From positions 197,947-261,946 of the forward strand of contig NZ_LSIC01000121.1 of assembly GCF_001556045.1 (NCBI RefSeq): 64,000 nt of DNA, written 5' to 3'. Below, one piece after another: positions 39,198 through 47,784 of the stretch. The translations under genes were made by a program, and so were the position numbers. The notes under the pieces were generated by a model, which was not told the origin of the DNA, ran no database searches, and was given only the letters and a program-made list of their open reading frames with translations. The stretch comes from Bradyrhizobium sp. CCH5-F6. Its GTDB lineage: Bacteria; Pseudomonadota; Alphaproteobacteria; Rhizobiales; Xanthobacteraceae. Every line of letters begins with the position of its first letter. The first letter of the stretch is position 1.

Positions 39198-40076
39198 CTA
39201 CGTCGCCAGCCGCTTCTCGAAGAACAGGTCCGGATAGGGATCGTCGTTGAAGCGGGGGATCTCACGCCAGCCCGTGCTGCGGTAGAGCTGGCCGGCCTCG
39301 GGCAGCGCGCTGTTGGTATCGAGGCGCAGCAGCGCGATGCCGAGCTCGTGCGCGGCGTTCTCGGCCGCGTCCATCAGGCGACGGCCGAGCCGCAATCCGC
39401 GGGCGGCCGGCGCGACCCACAGACGCTTGATCTCGGCGTAGCCGCGATCCGTGCCCTTCAGCCCGACACAGCCGATCGGCAGCGTGTCCGACATCGCGAC
39501 GATGAACGTGCCGCGCGGCCTTCGCATGTCCTTGGCATCGGGATCGCGCGAGAGCGAGACATCAAAGCCCTGTTTGAAGCGGCGGCCGAGCTCGGCATAA
39601 TACTCACCAAGGCAATAGCGCGCCTCATCGCTCTGCGGGTCGATTTCGTTCAGCGCAACGCGCTCGCGCGTCAGCGCCGAGGCGATCAGATCCATCGCCG
39701 CCAGCAGCGCATCGCGTTGCGAATGCTGCGCAAGCAAGCCCTCGGCCTGCGCGTTCGACAGCGCTTCATAGGCTGCGAACTCGCGCCGGCCCGTGCGCGT
39801 GAGCTTTGCCACGCGACGTCGCGCATCATCCTCATGCGCGGCGGTCTCGACCAGCCCTTCCTCCTCGAGGCTGCGGAGCAGCCGGCTCATCAGCCCGGAA
39901 TCGAGGCCGAGATAGTCGCGGATCTCCGCCACGTCGGAGCGGCCGTGCCCGATCGCGTTGAGCACGCGCGCCGCACCCAGCGGGCGGCCGCGTCCGAGGA
40001 ACGAGCTGTCGAGCGCACCGACGGCAGAGGTGACCGCACGATTGAAGCGGCGAACGCGGGAGACGGCATCAAGCAT
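39198..40076 (-). CDS. MarR-GNAT fusion (winged-helix regulator with acetyltransferase domain)
   Basis: 292 residues. Residues 1-140 form a MarR winged helix (GAARVLNAIGHGRSDVAEIRDYLGLDSGLMSRLLRSLEEEGLV, DDARRRVAKLT). Residues about 150-290 form a GNAT N-acetyltransferase with IKRLWVAPAARGLRLGRRLMDAAENAA as the acetyl-CoA loop and ALPEAGQLYRSTGW at the end. Such fusions are common in Actinobacteria and Hyphomicrobiales. A MarR-type palindrome overlaps its start region, suggesting autoregulation. Confidence 0.9.
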   Translation of the reverse strand: MLDAVSRVRRFNRAVTSAVGALDSSFLGRGRPLGAARVLNAIGHGRSDVAEIRDYLGLDSGLMSRLLRSLEEEGLVETAAHEDDARRRVAKLTRTGRREFAAYEALSNAQAEGLLAQHSQRDALLAAMDLIASALTRERVALNEIDPQSDEARYCLGEYYAELGRRFKQGFDVSLSRDPDAKDMRRPRGTFIVAMSDTLPIGCVGLKGTDRGYAEIKRLWVAPAARGLRLGRRLMDAAENAAHELGIALLRLDTNSALPEAGQLYRSTGWREIPRFNDDPYPDLFFEKRLAT

Positions 40077-40080
40077 GATG

Positions 40081-40096
40081 TCTGACTTTAGTCAGA
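40081..40096. promoter_or_regulatory. MarR-type palindrome at the MarR-GNAT start
   Basis: Perfect TCTGACT-N2-AGTCAGA, four bases upstream of the ATG. The TGACT/AGTCA arms and 2-bp spacing match MarR-family operators, so binding would block initiation. The site is seen; binding is inferred. Confidence 0.6.
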
Positions 40097-40285
40097 TATA
40101 TTCCCGTGTCAATTGCGCCCGGCAGCCGGCAGGGCGAGCACGATGCTGGACCATGATCGACGGCTATCCGCGCGAGAACGACCCGTGCGTCTCGAAGCCG
40201 CCGCGCGCCTCTTTGTGAGTTGTGCTGCAGCTGCGGACCGCTACGATCGATCCTCGCAGGCGGCAAACAAAGACCGGGAGGCGGC

Positions 40286-41950
40286 ATGAGCGCGCAGGAC
40301 CATAAAGTGAAGGGATCGGACCTGTTCGTCGCGGCGCTGGAGAACGAAGGCGTCGATCGCATCTTCGGCGTTCCCGGCGAAGAGAATCTCGATCTGGTCG
40401 AATCGCTGCGCACCTCGAAGATCGAGCTGATCCTGACCCGCCACGAGCAGGCCGCCGCCTTCATGGCCGCAACGCATGGACGGCTGACAGGCAAACCCGG
40501 CGTCTGCCTGTCGACGCTCGGCCCCGGTGCGCTCAATCTGTCCACGGGCGCGGCCTATGCGAATCTCGGTGCGATGCCGATGATCCTGATCACCGGCCAG
40601 AAGCCGATCATGAGCAGCCGGCAGGCGCGGTTCCAGATCGTCGACGTGGTCGCGACCATGAAGCCGCTAACGAAGCTATCGCGGCAGATCGTCAACGCCT
40701 CCAGCATCCCGACCGTGGTGCGCGACGCCTTTCGCGTGGCGATGGAGGAGCGGCCGGGCCCGGTCCATCTGGAGCTGCCTGAGGACATCGCCGGCGATGA
40801 AGTGCCTGATGTCCCCGTGGTTCCGGTCCATCCGATCGAGATTCCGGTCGCCCATCGTGCCGCGCTCGACCGCGCCGCGGAGATGATCCTGGCCGCAAAG
40901 CGTCCGTTGGTCATGATGGGGGCTGCGACGAGCCGGCCGCGGTCGACCCATGGCATCGCCAGCTTCGTGCGGCGGACCGGCATTCCGTTCTTCACGACAC
41001 AGATGGGCAAGGGGACCGTGCCCGGCGGCACCAACCTCTACATGGGCACTGCGGCGCTGTCGGAGCGCGATTACATCCATGACGCGATCGACGCCGCCGA
41101 CCTGATCGTCGCCATCGGCCATGATCCGATCGAGAAGCCCCCCTTCATCATGGGCCCCGCGGGGCCGAAGGTCATTCACGTCAGCTACACGCCAGCGAGC
41201 GTCGAGCAGGTCTATTTCCCCGATGCCGAGGTCGTCGGGGACGTCGGCCCGAGCCTGGAGCTGCTGGCGGATCGGCTCGAAGGCAAGCTGCCGCAGGCCG
41301 CGGCGCTGCTCCCGCTACGCGAAGAGATCCTGAGGCATATCGCCGATCGCGCCACCGAGGCGCGCTGGCCACCGACGCCGCAGCGCATCGTGCACGACAT
41401 CCGCCAGGTGATCCCGGAAAACGGCATCGTCGCGCTCGACAACGGCATGTACAAGATCTGGTTCGCGCGCAACTACCGAACCCGCGTCGCCAACACGCTG
41501 TTGCTCGACAATGCGCTGGCGACGATGGGCGCCGGCCTGCCGTCGGCGATGATGGCCGCCATGCTCAATCCCGGCTGCCGTGTGCTCGCGGTCGCCGGCG
41601 ACGGCGGCTTCATGATGAACAGCCAGGAGATGGAGACCGCGGTCCGTCTCAAGCTCAATCTCGTCGTGCTGGTGCTGGAGGACAAGGCCTACGGCATGAT
41701 CCGCTGGAAGCAGGCAGTCGATCATTTCGCCGATTACGGCATGACCTTCGGCAATCCCGACTTTGTCCTGTACGCCAAGGCCTATGGCGCCAAGGGGCAC
41801 CGCATCGAGACGATCGACAGTTTTGCCCCGACGCTGGATGCGGCCTTCAGGGAAGGCGGCGTGCATCTCGTCTCGATCCCGATCGACTATTCGGAGAATG
41901 TGCGCGTGCTCGTGGACGAATTGCGGGCGCATGAGACAACGAAGGCGTGA
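40286..41950 (+). CDS. Thiamine-diphosphate enzyme, acetolactate synthase large-subunit family
   Basis: 554 residues with the ThDP enzyme three-domain layout. The N-terminal domain holds EGVDRIFGVPGEENLDL and the catalytic Glu in LTRHEQAAAFMA. The central FAD/ADP-like domain contains RPLVMMGAATS. The C-terminal domain holds the ThDP motif GDGGFMMNSQEMETAVRLKLNLVVLVLEDKAYGMI. ATG 40286 follows GGGAGG. No ilvH-type small subunit is adjacent, so it is more likely catabolic (AlsS-type) or a related decarboxylase/ligase than the biosynthetic IlvB. Confidence 0.85.
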   Translation: MSAQDHKVKGSDLFVAALENEGVDRIFGVPGEENLDLVESLRTSKIELILTRHEQAAAFMAATHGRLTGKPGVCLSTLGPGALNLSTGAAYANLGAMPMILITGQKPIMSSRQARFQIVDVVATMKPLTKLSRQIVNASSIPTVVRDAFRVAMEERPGPVHLELPEDIAGDEVPDVPVVPVHPIEIPVAHRAALDRAAEMILAAKRPLVMMGAATSRPRSTHGIASFVRRTGIPFFTTQMGKGTVPGGTNLYMGTAALSERDYIHDAIDAADLIVAIGHDPIEKPPFIMGPAGPKVIHVSYTPASVEQVYFPDAEVVGDVGPSLELLADRLEGKLPQAAALLPLREEILRHIADRATEARWPPTPQRIVHDIRQVIPENGIVALDNGMYKIWFARNYRTRVANTLLLDNALATMGAGLPSAMMAAMLNPGCRVLAVAGDGGFMMNSQEMETAVRLKLNLVVLVLEDKAYGMIRWKQAVDHFADYGMTFGNPDFVLYAKAYGAKGHRIETIDSFAPTLDAAFREGGVHLVSIPIDYSENVRVLVDELRAHETTKA

Positions 41951-42092
41951 TTGATGAAGCGGAGCTGTCGCGGCATCGCTCGCGATGACGGAGGTCTGGG
42001 CGGGCACGTCCAGCCTGGATGAGAGCCGCACTTGTGTTGAGGTCGCCGATCGCCGACACTCCCAATCACTCAACCAATCACAGGACCATGAA

Positions 42093-42440
42093 ATGACCCG
42101 CGTTCGTTGTGTCACCGAGATGGGCATGGGCGTCGACGTCCACGGCAGGGACGCCACCAAGGCGGCCAAGCGCGCCGTGTCGGATGCCATCAGGCATTCG
42201 AGCCTCGGCTTCTTCCGGATGATCGGCAAGACCGCGAACGACATGTTCGTGGACGTCACGATCGCCGTGCCCAATCCCGAAGCCGTCGACAAGGACGCGG
42301 TTGCCAAGGAGCTGCCTTACGGCACGGTGACCGTCAACGCGGTCAAGGGCGGGCTGGAGATTCCCTCGGCCCCGGAACAGGGCAACGATCCGATCCTGAT
42401 CGCCAACGCCGCCGTCATCGTCAGCTTCGAGAAGGACTGA
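42093..42440 (+). CDS. Lin0512-family protein
   Basis: 115-residue cytoplasmic protein. MGMGVDVHGRDATKAAKRAVSDAIRHSSLGFF and NDMFVDVTIAVPNP are characteristic of the Lin0512 family (PF09585), whose function is unknown. It begins at ATG 42093 and is followed by the GNAT gene after 4 bases. Confidence 0.85.
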   Translation: MTRVRCVTEMGMGVDVHGRDATKAAKRAVSDAIRHSSLGFFRMIGKTANDMFVDVTIAVPNPEAVDKDAVAKELPYGTVTVNAVKGGLEIPSAPEQGNDPILIANAAVIVSFEKD

Positions 42441-42444
42441 GCCG

Positions 42445-43137
42445 GTGTCGGGCGGTGATTTGGCGCTGCTGGATTGGCCGATCTGGAGCGCGCTGACGAC
42501 CACCCAGAAGCATCTCGCGGAAGGCGGCCCTCGGGCGCTGCGCTATCCCGCGGACATGACGCCGTTTGCCGACATGGCCGACATGTCCGCGGCAGGTTTT
42601 GCTGCATTGGGTGATCTGATGCCGGGTTCGGAGGTTGCCGTGCTGTTCACGCCGGAACTGGTCGACGTTCCCGACGGCTTCAAGGTTGTGCTCGCCGATA
42701 CCGGCGAGCAGATGATCGGCTCGCCCGCCGACAGCCCGCTGCGCGACGCAGAGATCGTCACCCTGGGTGCCGCCGACGTTCCCGCGATGATGGCGCTGAC
42801 TGCGCTGACGAAGCCCGGACCCTTCGCGGCGCGCACGCACGAACTCGGCACGTTCCTCGGCATCCGCGCCGGAGGCGAACTGGTGGCCATGACGGGCGAG
42901 CGGATGAAGCCGGGTCATTTCACCGAGATGACCGCGGTCTGCGTGCATCCCGAATACCGGGGCCGCGGCTATGCGCAGGCGCTGCTGGCGGCGGTCGCGC
43001 GCCAGATCGAGGCGCGCGACGAAATTCCGTTCCTGCACGTATTTTCCAACAATGCATCAGCAATCGCCCTGTACCAGCGGCAGGGCATGCGGGTCCGGCG
43101 CCGCCTCCATGTCACCGCGCTGATGAAGCAGGAATAG
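42445..43137 (+). CDS. GNAT-family N-acetyltransferase
   Basis: 230 residues. The C-terminal half is a GNAT domain with the acetyl-CoA motif EMTAVCVHPEYRGRGYAQALLAAVARQIEA and the final FLHVFSNNASAIALYQRQGM. The N-terminal half is a divergent, possibly second, GNAT-like domain (FAALGDLMPGSEVAVLFTPE). GTG start at 42445, 4 bases after the Lin0512-family gene. Acceptor unknown. Confidence 0.85.
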   Translation: MSGGDLALLDWPIWSALTTTQKHLAEGGPRALRYPADMTPFADMADMSAAGFAALGDLMPGSEVAVLFTPELVDVPDGFKVVLADTGEQMIGSPADSPLRDAEIVTLGAADVPAMMALTALTKPGPFAARTHELGTFLGIRAGGELVAMTGERMKPGHFTEMTAVCVHPEYRGRGYAQALLAAVARQIEARDEIPFLHVFSNNASAIALYQRQGMRVRRRLHVTALMKQE

Positions 43138-43204
43138 CCGCCGCGCGGGCTTCATATTTGGCGAGTTCGCGCTATATCCGTCCCAACCATAATTGGGGAA
43201 ACAC

Positions 43205-44392
43205 ATGGACGCCAGGACACCTGATTTTTCCGCCGCGCGGACGTCAATGCAGCGCTACGTCGATCAGGAGATCATCCCCGGGGCATCCTGGGCGGTGCTG
43301 CGGGGCCGTGACGTCGTCGACCAGCAATGCGTCGGCTTTGCCGACCGCGAGGCCGGCACCGCACTTGCGCCCGATCACATCTTCCGCGCCTTTTCCAACA
43401 CCAAGATCTTCGTCACCTGCGCGATCATGCTGCTGGTCGAGCAGGGCCGCATCGGGCTCGATGATCCCGTCGAGCAATTCCTGCCGCAGCTCGGCAATCG
43501 CAAGGTGCTCAAGCAGGGTGCGACGAACTTGGCGGAGGTAGAGCCCGCACAAAGCCAGATCACGATCCGTCAGTTGCTCACCCACACCGCCGGTCTCAGC
43601 TACGGAATATTCGATCCCGGCACGGTGCTGTTCAAGGGCTACAACGAGGCGCGCGTGCTCAATCCGCTGACGCCGCTCGTCGACATGATCGACCGGCTCG
43701 CCGATCTGCCGCTGTCCTATCACCCTGGTACGGCCTGGGAATATTCCGTGGCGACGGACGTGCTCGGCCGGGTCGTGGAGGTCGTCTCCGGTCAGGCGCT
43801 CGATGTCTTTCTGAAGTTGCGCATCTTCGATCCGCTCGGCATGACCGATACGGGCTTCCACGTTCCGGAGGCGCAACAAGGCAGGCTGGTCGCGCTCTAC
43901 AATGGCGCGGACGTGCTCGATCCCATGAAGCCCGGCCTGACCCGGGCCGACCATCTGCCTTATCCGCAAGCCTATCGGCGGCAGTTGCCGCGGCTGTCGG
44001 GCGGTGGCGGGCTGGTCTCGACCTTGCCCGACATGCTGGCGCTGGTGCGCGCGCTGCTGCCCGGGTCGGACGCGCTGCTGAAGCCCGAGACGCTGCGGCA
44101 GATGATGACGAACCAGCTGCCTGCAGGCCAGACCATCCGCTTCGCCACTCTCGGGCCCATTCCCGGCAAGGGCTTTGGTCTCGGCGGCGCCGTCACCTTC
44201 GCGCCTACGCCGTTCGATCCCCCGAACTCGACTGGTGAATTCCAGTGGGGCGGTCTTGCCGGCACGCATTGGTGGATCTGCCCTGAGGCCAATACCGCCG
44301 GCGTGCTGATGACCCAGCGCTACATGGGCTTCTGGAACCCGTTCTTCTTCGAGTTCAAACGTCTGGCCTACCAGGCGGTGGGCGCGAACTGA
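43205..44392 (+). CDS. Serine hydrolase (beta-lactamase/esterase family)
   Basis: 395 residues of the class C beta-lactamase/esterase fold. SxxK is SNTK in FRAFSNTKIFVTCAIML. The YxN-equivalent Tyr lies in WEYSVATDVLGRVVEVVSG. The third motif region reads GGGGLVSTLPDMLALV and FQWGGLAGTHWWICPE. There is no signal peptide. It is convergent with the rtcB end, separated by a strong hairpin. Confidence 0.85.
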   Translation: MDARTPDFSAARTSMQRYVDQEIIPGASWAVLRGRDVVDQQCVGFADREAGTALAPDHIFRAFSNTKIFVTCAIMLLVEQGRIGLDDPVEQFLPQLGNRKVLKQGATNLAEVEPAQSQITIRQLLTHTAGLSYGIFDPGTVLFKGYNEARVLNPLTPLVDMIDRLADLPLSYHPGTAWEYSVATDVLGRVVEVVSGQALDVFLKLRIFDPLGMTDTGFHVPEAQQGRLVALYNGADVLDPMKPGLTRADHLPYPQAYRRQLPRLSGGGGLVSTLPDMLALVRALLPGSDALLKPETLRQMMTNQLPAGQTIRFATLGPIPGKGFGLGGAVTFAPTPFDPPNSTGEFQWGGLAGTHWWICPEANTAGVLMTQRYMGFWNPFFFEFKRLAYQAVGAN

Positions 44393-44448
44393 CCATCAGC
44401 TGGGTGCCGGTTCGTCGGTGCAGGCACAAGGCAAAGCCGACAACGCAA

Positions 44449-44486
44449 GCTGGCGAGCGGGAGGATGGCTCCTCCCGCTCGCCGGC
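44449..44486. terminator. Bidirectional hairpin between convergent genes
   Basis: A long near-perfect inverted repeat (arms GCTGGCGAGCGGGAGGA and TCCTCCCGCTCGCCGGC, TGGC loop) lies between the serine hydrolase and rtcB stops. On the plus strand it is followed by TTTCTCGTT. Confidence 0.65.
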
Positions 44487-44494
44487 TTTCTCGT

Positions 44495-45835
44495 TCAGTC
44501 CTTCCACGGATCGAACTCGCCTTCGCCGGCCATGGCGACGGCGAACGGCCGCAGCGTGTGCAGGACCCGCACGGTGCCGGCGTGCTGGGCAAGCACGTCC
44601 GGCAGGCGGCGATAGGCCATCGGACTTTCGTCGAGGTCGGCACCGATCAAGGTGACGCCGCGCTCGTTCAGCCACTGGTCCATCTCCGCGCGCGAGAAGC
44701 GCCGCTTCGCCTCCCGTCGTCCGAACAGGCGGCCGGCGCCGTGGACGGTCGAGTACAGCGAAGCCTTGGCTTCCGGGCTGTCGACGCCTTCGAGAATGAC
44801 GGCGTCGTCGCCCATCGAGCCGCCGACGAATCCCTTCTGGCCGGGAAACGCCGGCGTCGCGCCCTTGCGCACCACCCACAGATCCTTGCCGTCGTGGGTC
44901 TCACGCCAGGCATAATTGTGGTGGTTGTGCACGCTCTCGGTCACGCTGCCGCCGATGATCTGGCGGACGCGCTCGACGACCCATTCGCGGCCCGCATAGG
45001 CGTAACGCCCGGCGAGCTGCATCGCCGCGATGTAGCGGCGGCCGAGCTCGGAATCCTCGTCGACCACGGCTGGCGGGACGTTCATGCCGTCCTTGCCGCC
45101 GGCGGCCTTGAGGTAGCGCGTCGCAGAGGTGTGTCCGAGACCGCGGCTTCCGAAGTGGACGCCGATCCAGACGAAGCCTTCCTCGTCGCGCATGAGGTCG
45201 ACATAGTGATTGCCCGATCCGACCGTGCCGAGCTGGCTCGCCGCCTTGTTGCGGTAGGACTCCATGTCGCTCTCGCGCCAGGCATCGCCGTCGTCGAACA
45301 GCGCATGCTCCGCCCGTTCGGCATTGGCACGTCCCACGCCGAACGAGATCGTCTTGGCGACGTCGCGGATGATCGTGGGCACGAGACCCGCGATGTCGTC
45401 GAAGCGCGTGTCGAGCCGGGCCGCCATGTTGCCGCAGCCGATGTCGAAGCCGACGCCGGAGATGCTGATCTGCTTCTCATAGGCGATGACGCCGCCGACC
45501 GGCTGCGCATAGCCGAGATGGCCGTCTGCGCAGATCACGCCGGACGCGACATTGCCGACCGCCATGCAGTTGCGCATCTGCGCGATCGTCGCGTCCTCGT
45601 GCGGGCCGAACACCTTCAGCGGCGCATTCTGGAAGCGGGCGTCCTGCATTCGGAACTCGGCGATCGAGCTCGCGGTTGCATTGGCCTCGCGGGCCAGATG
45701 CTCCTTGCGCGCGGCGTCCTTGTACAGGCACCAGGCCGGCTGGCCGCGTCCTTCGCCGACGCGCGAGTCGGGATCGACGCCGGCGGCGAGGCAGAGCTCG
45801 CGGGCGCGTTCCATGTAGGGATCGGGTCGTCGCAT
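44495..45835 (-). CDS. rtcB: RNA-splicing ligase RtcB
   Basis: Joins RNA ends carrying 2',3'-cyclic phosphate or 3'-phosphate to 5'-OH using GTP and Mn2+, repairing cleaved RNAs. It has 446 residues. Metal ligands and active site are intact: DIGCGN (Cys134), GSGNH (about 206-210), HFGSRG (His227), HNHHNYAW (303-310), and the guanylylated His in VHGAGR (about 365). It is the last gene of the minus-strand series Y RNAs - rsr - rtcB, 111 bases downstream of rsr with a hairpin between. No rtcA cyclase or rtcR activator is nearby. Confidence 0.93.
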   Translation of the reverse strand: MRRPDPYMERARELCLAAGVDPDSRVGEGRGQPAWCLYKDAARKEHLAREANATASSIAEFRMQDARFQNAPLKVFGPHEDATIAQMRNCMAVGNVASGVICADGHLGYAQPVGGVIAYEKQISISGVGFDIGCGNMAARLDTRFDDIAGLVPTIIRDVAKTISFGVGRANAERAEHALFDDGDAWRESDMESYRNKAASQLGTVGSGNHYVDLMRDEEGFVWIGVHFGSRGLGHTSATRYLKAAGGKDGMNVPPAVVDEDSELGRRYIAAMQLAGRYAYAGREWVVERVRQIIGGSVTESVHNHHNYAWRETHDGKDLWVVRKGATPAFPGQKGFVGGSMGDDAVILEGVDSPEAKASLYSTVHGAGRLFGRREAKRRFSRAEMDQWLNERGVTLIGADLDESPMAYRRLPDVLAQHAGTVRVLHTLRPFAVAMAGEGEFDPWKD

Positions 45836-45903
45836 GGTCGTGGGTCCTTGTCATTCCACCCGCACCTTAACCGGGGCGGCGGGTCATTTCAGAGATTTTG
45901 AAA

Positions 45904-45932
45904 GGCCCCGGGCGCGTCTTGCGTCCGGGGCC
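45904..45932 (-). terminator. Hairpin between rsr and rtcB
   Basis: GGCCCCGG and CCGGGGCC arms form a stem with an inner CGC/GCG extension. On the minus strand it is followed by TTTCAAAAT. It could terminate or attenuate part of the rsr transcript, making rtcB partly independent of the Y RNAs. Confidence 0.55.
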
Positions 45933-45946
45933 GCTGTCGTTGCGCG

Positions 45947-47272
45947 TCAGTGCAACGCCGTCTCCGACGCCGCGATCCACGCGACCACAGCTTCAGAGAA
46001 GCCGTTGACGCGGGTCCAGGCGCCGTGGCCGACACCGTGCTGATACGAGGCCACGTTCACGATGGTGCCGCGCGCCCTGGGCTCTGGCACCTGGTCGTGG
46101 CTCTGCTCGTCGGTGAAGACGATCAGGCGATCGCCCTTGCGGTCGATCTCCGTCCCGGCCTTGCCGAGATACGTCCCGCCGTGGGGCTGCGAGTTGATGA
46201 TCGCGTCCCTGAGCGCGAAGCCGCGGCGGGGCGGGACCTTCACGACCTCATTCGAGAAGGTGAAGATCTCGACCTCGTCGCAGATCTCGCGGGCGAGGAT
46301 GGCAAGACCACACGCCGCCTCCGCGCGCGTCATTTCCGACTGCGCGGAGAGGGTTGCGAACATCGAGCCCGAGACGTCGATCAGGAGCCGTGTCCGGCCC
46401 GGAAGCCGCACATGGTCCTTGACCGACTTGAGCATCGCAGCCTCGAGCTCGGGCTCGAAGTCCGGCGCATAGCGCGCCGCCGTGATGAAGCGGTAGGGAA
46501 GGATACGATCCGTCCGCATCGCCTCGATCGCGCCTACGATGGTCTCGCGCGGGACCTGCGCAGTCTGCATCAGCCGCAGATTGCGCAGCAGCGCCAGGCC
46601 GCCGAGCTTTCGCTCGGCGATCAGCCGCTCGAAGGTCTCGCGCTTGCTCTTGCCGGCCGAGAGCGAAACCTCCCAGGTGTCGGGGGAAGCAAGCTCGCCA
46701 TCGACGAGCTGCTTCCACACCTTGGCCTGTTCGGCATCCCTGGGCTTGGCGTGCACCAGGAACAGAACGTCCCTGATCCGCACCGCGCCGTCGCGGTCCC
46801 ACTTGGCGAGCTGGTAGGCGTCGAACTTGGTCAGCGCGCGGGCAAGGCCCTTCTTGACCTGCGCCGACACCGGCTGACGCTTGCGCTGCTGCTGAGGGCC
46901 CAGCGCATCCGCCCAGTAGATCGCGAGCAGCTCCGTCATCTCGTCGGGCCGCTGGATCACCCGGGCAAGCGTGTCGGCCACGAGGGCGCGGTGCTTCTCG
47001 CTGCGCGCCATCTCGCGGATGACAAGCAGCGGCGCGTGCCGCAGCTTCATCACCTCGCGCGCCTCGATCGCAAGCTGCGCGACCCTGGCGGGCGCGACCT
47101 TGGGCACGAGCGCCTTGATGCGGTCGGCGATCGCGACGCCGTCCTCATAAAACTGGTCCTCCCACAGGAGGCAGTTCATCAGCGCGCGCTTCAGCTCCAT
47201 CTCGGGCGTGAAGCGCACGGCGCGTGCGCCCTCCCGCGTGAAGGCGCGAGCGATCTTGTTGAGCCTGACCAT
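45947..47272 (-). CDS. rsr: Ro60/Rsr protein: TROVE domain with C-terminal vWA
   Basis: 441 residues. The first about 290 form the helical-repeat TROVE ring (FTPEMELKRALMNCLLWEDQFYEDG, the RHAPLLVIREMARSE segment, FDAYQLAKWDRDGAVRIRDVLFLVHAKP). The rest is a vWA domain with the MIDAS motif DVSGSM at about 299-304 and FTDEQSHD. Bacterial Ro proteins bind Y RNAs and tether nucleases such as PNPase for RNA quality control. The ATG at 47272 is preferred over the in-frame upstream extension, which would read into the Y RNA. Four Y-RNA-like genes lie immediately upstream and rtcB downstream. Confidence 0.92.
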   Translation of the reverse strand: MVRLNKIARAFTREGARAVRFTPEMELKRALMNCLLWEDQFYEDGVAIADRIKALVPKVAPARVAQLAIEAREVMKLRHAPLLVIREMARSEKHRALVADTLARVIQRPDEMTELLAIYWADALGPQQQRKRQPVSAQVKKGLARALTKFDAYQLAKWDRDGAVRIRDVLFLVHAKPRDAEQAKVWKQLVDGELASPDTWEVSLSAGKSKRETFERLIAERKLGGLALLRNLRLMQTAQVPRETIVGAIEAMRTDRILPYRFITAARYAPDFEPELEAAMLKSVKDHVRLPGRTRLLIDVSGSMFATLSAQSEMTRAEAACGLAILAREICDEVEIFTFSNEVVKVPPRRGFALRDAIINSQPHGGTYLGKAGTEIDRKGDRLIVFTDEQSHDQVPEPRARGTIVNVASYQHGVGHGAWTRVNGFSEAVVAWIAASETALH

Positions 47273-47311
47273 GACGGCCTCCTCTTGGGTTGATGGGGAC
47301 GTGGAAACGGT

Positions 47312-47445
47312 GCCGGGGAACAAGCGAGGCTGTACTGCCCTTGCGGGCAAGTCACATGCTCTACCGCTGAGCTACGGACGTTCGTCCGGAAGGAGTCGAA
47401 CCTTCGACATTGCGATCCGAAGTAACAGCGCTCTTCACCACCGGC
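47312..47445 (-). ncRNA. Y-RNA-like RNA A (tRNA-mimic body)
   Basis: 134 nt, 39 nt upstream of rsr. Terminal stem GCCGG/CCGGC encloses the conserved TGGTGAAG (5') and GTTCC (3') strands. The inner helix uses CTGTTAC with GTACAG. The body reads T-arm (GAAGG-TTCGACT-CCTTC), acceptor-like stem CGGACG/CGTCCG capped by a short AA loop, D-arm-like GCTCAGCGGTAGAGC, then a TGCCC-GCAA-GGGCA hairpin. That is a circularly permuted tRNA arrangement, as in bacterial YrlA-type Y RNAs. It should bind Rsr. Confidence 0.85.
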
Positions 47446-47458
47446 GGTGGCTAAGGGA

Positions 47459-47618
47459 CACGATCCGGGAACTGGCGATTGCTGTACCCGACGAGCCGAA
47501 GCTTGCCGGAAAGCGCTCTGGCCACTGAGCTACCGGTGCATGGTACACCGGGCGGGATTCGAACCCGCGACCTCTCGCGTGATAGGCGAAGTAACAGAAA
47601 TCTTCACCACGGATCGTG
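47459..47618 (-). ncRNA. Y-RNA-like RNA B (best tRNA mimic)
   Basis: 160 nt. Terminal stem CACGATCCG/CGGATCGTG, then conserved TGGTGAAG and CTGTTACTTC; the 3' strand has GTACAG and GTTCC. The body has a near-perfect T-arm (GCGGG-TTCGAAT-CCCGC), acceptor-like stem CCGGTG/CACCGG capped by a loop containing ACCA, and a D-arm with GTAGCTCAGTGG. It ends with an AGC-TTCG-GCT hairpin. Thirteen bases separate it from RNA A, so both are likely cut from one transcript. Confidence 0.85.
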
Positions 47619-47625
47619 ATGGGGT

Positions 47626-47750
47626 TGGCGGGGAACGGGCGATGCTGTTGCTGCCCTTGCGGGCGAACCGCCTTTCGGCGCGCAGGAGTCGAACCTGCTC
47701 GGCGCTTTCGCGCCTTTACCATGAAGTAACAGACACCTTCACCACCGCCA
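47626..47750 (-). ncRNA. Y-RNA-like RNA C (short body, no D-arm)
   Basis: 125 nt. Terminal stem TGGCGG/CCGCCA, conserved TGGTGAAG, CTGTTACTTC and GTTCC, and inner helix GGTGTCTGTT pairing with AACAGCATCGCC. The body is four hairpins: GGCGC-GAAA-GCGCC; a T-arm GCAGG-TTCGACT-CCTGC; CGCC-GAAA-GGCG; and GCCC-GCAA-GGGC. No D-arm-like element is present. Seven bases separate it from RNA B. Confidence 0.8.
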
Positions 47751-47784
47751 GGCCGATGCTTTCACACCGGCCGTTGAGGGGTAG

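Noticed and set aside
44449..44486. CRISPR or mobile-element end
   Set aside because: It is a single perfect hairpin between convergent genes, so a terminator explains it. No repeat-spacer array, transposase or integrase was seen anywhere in the window.
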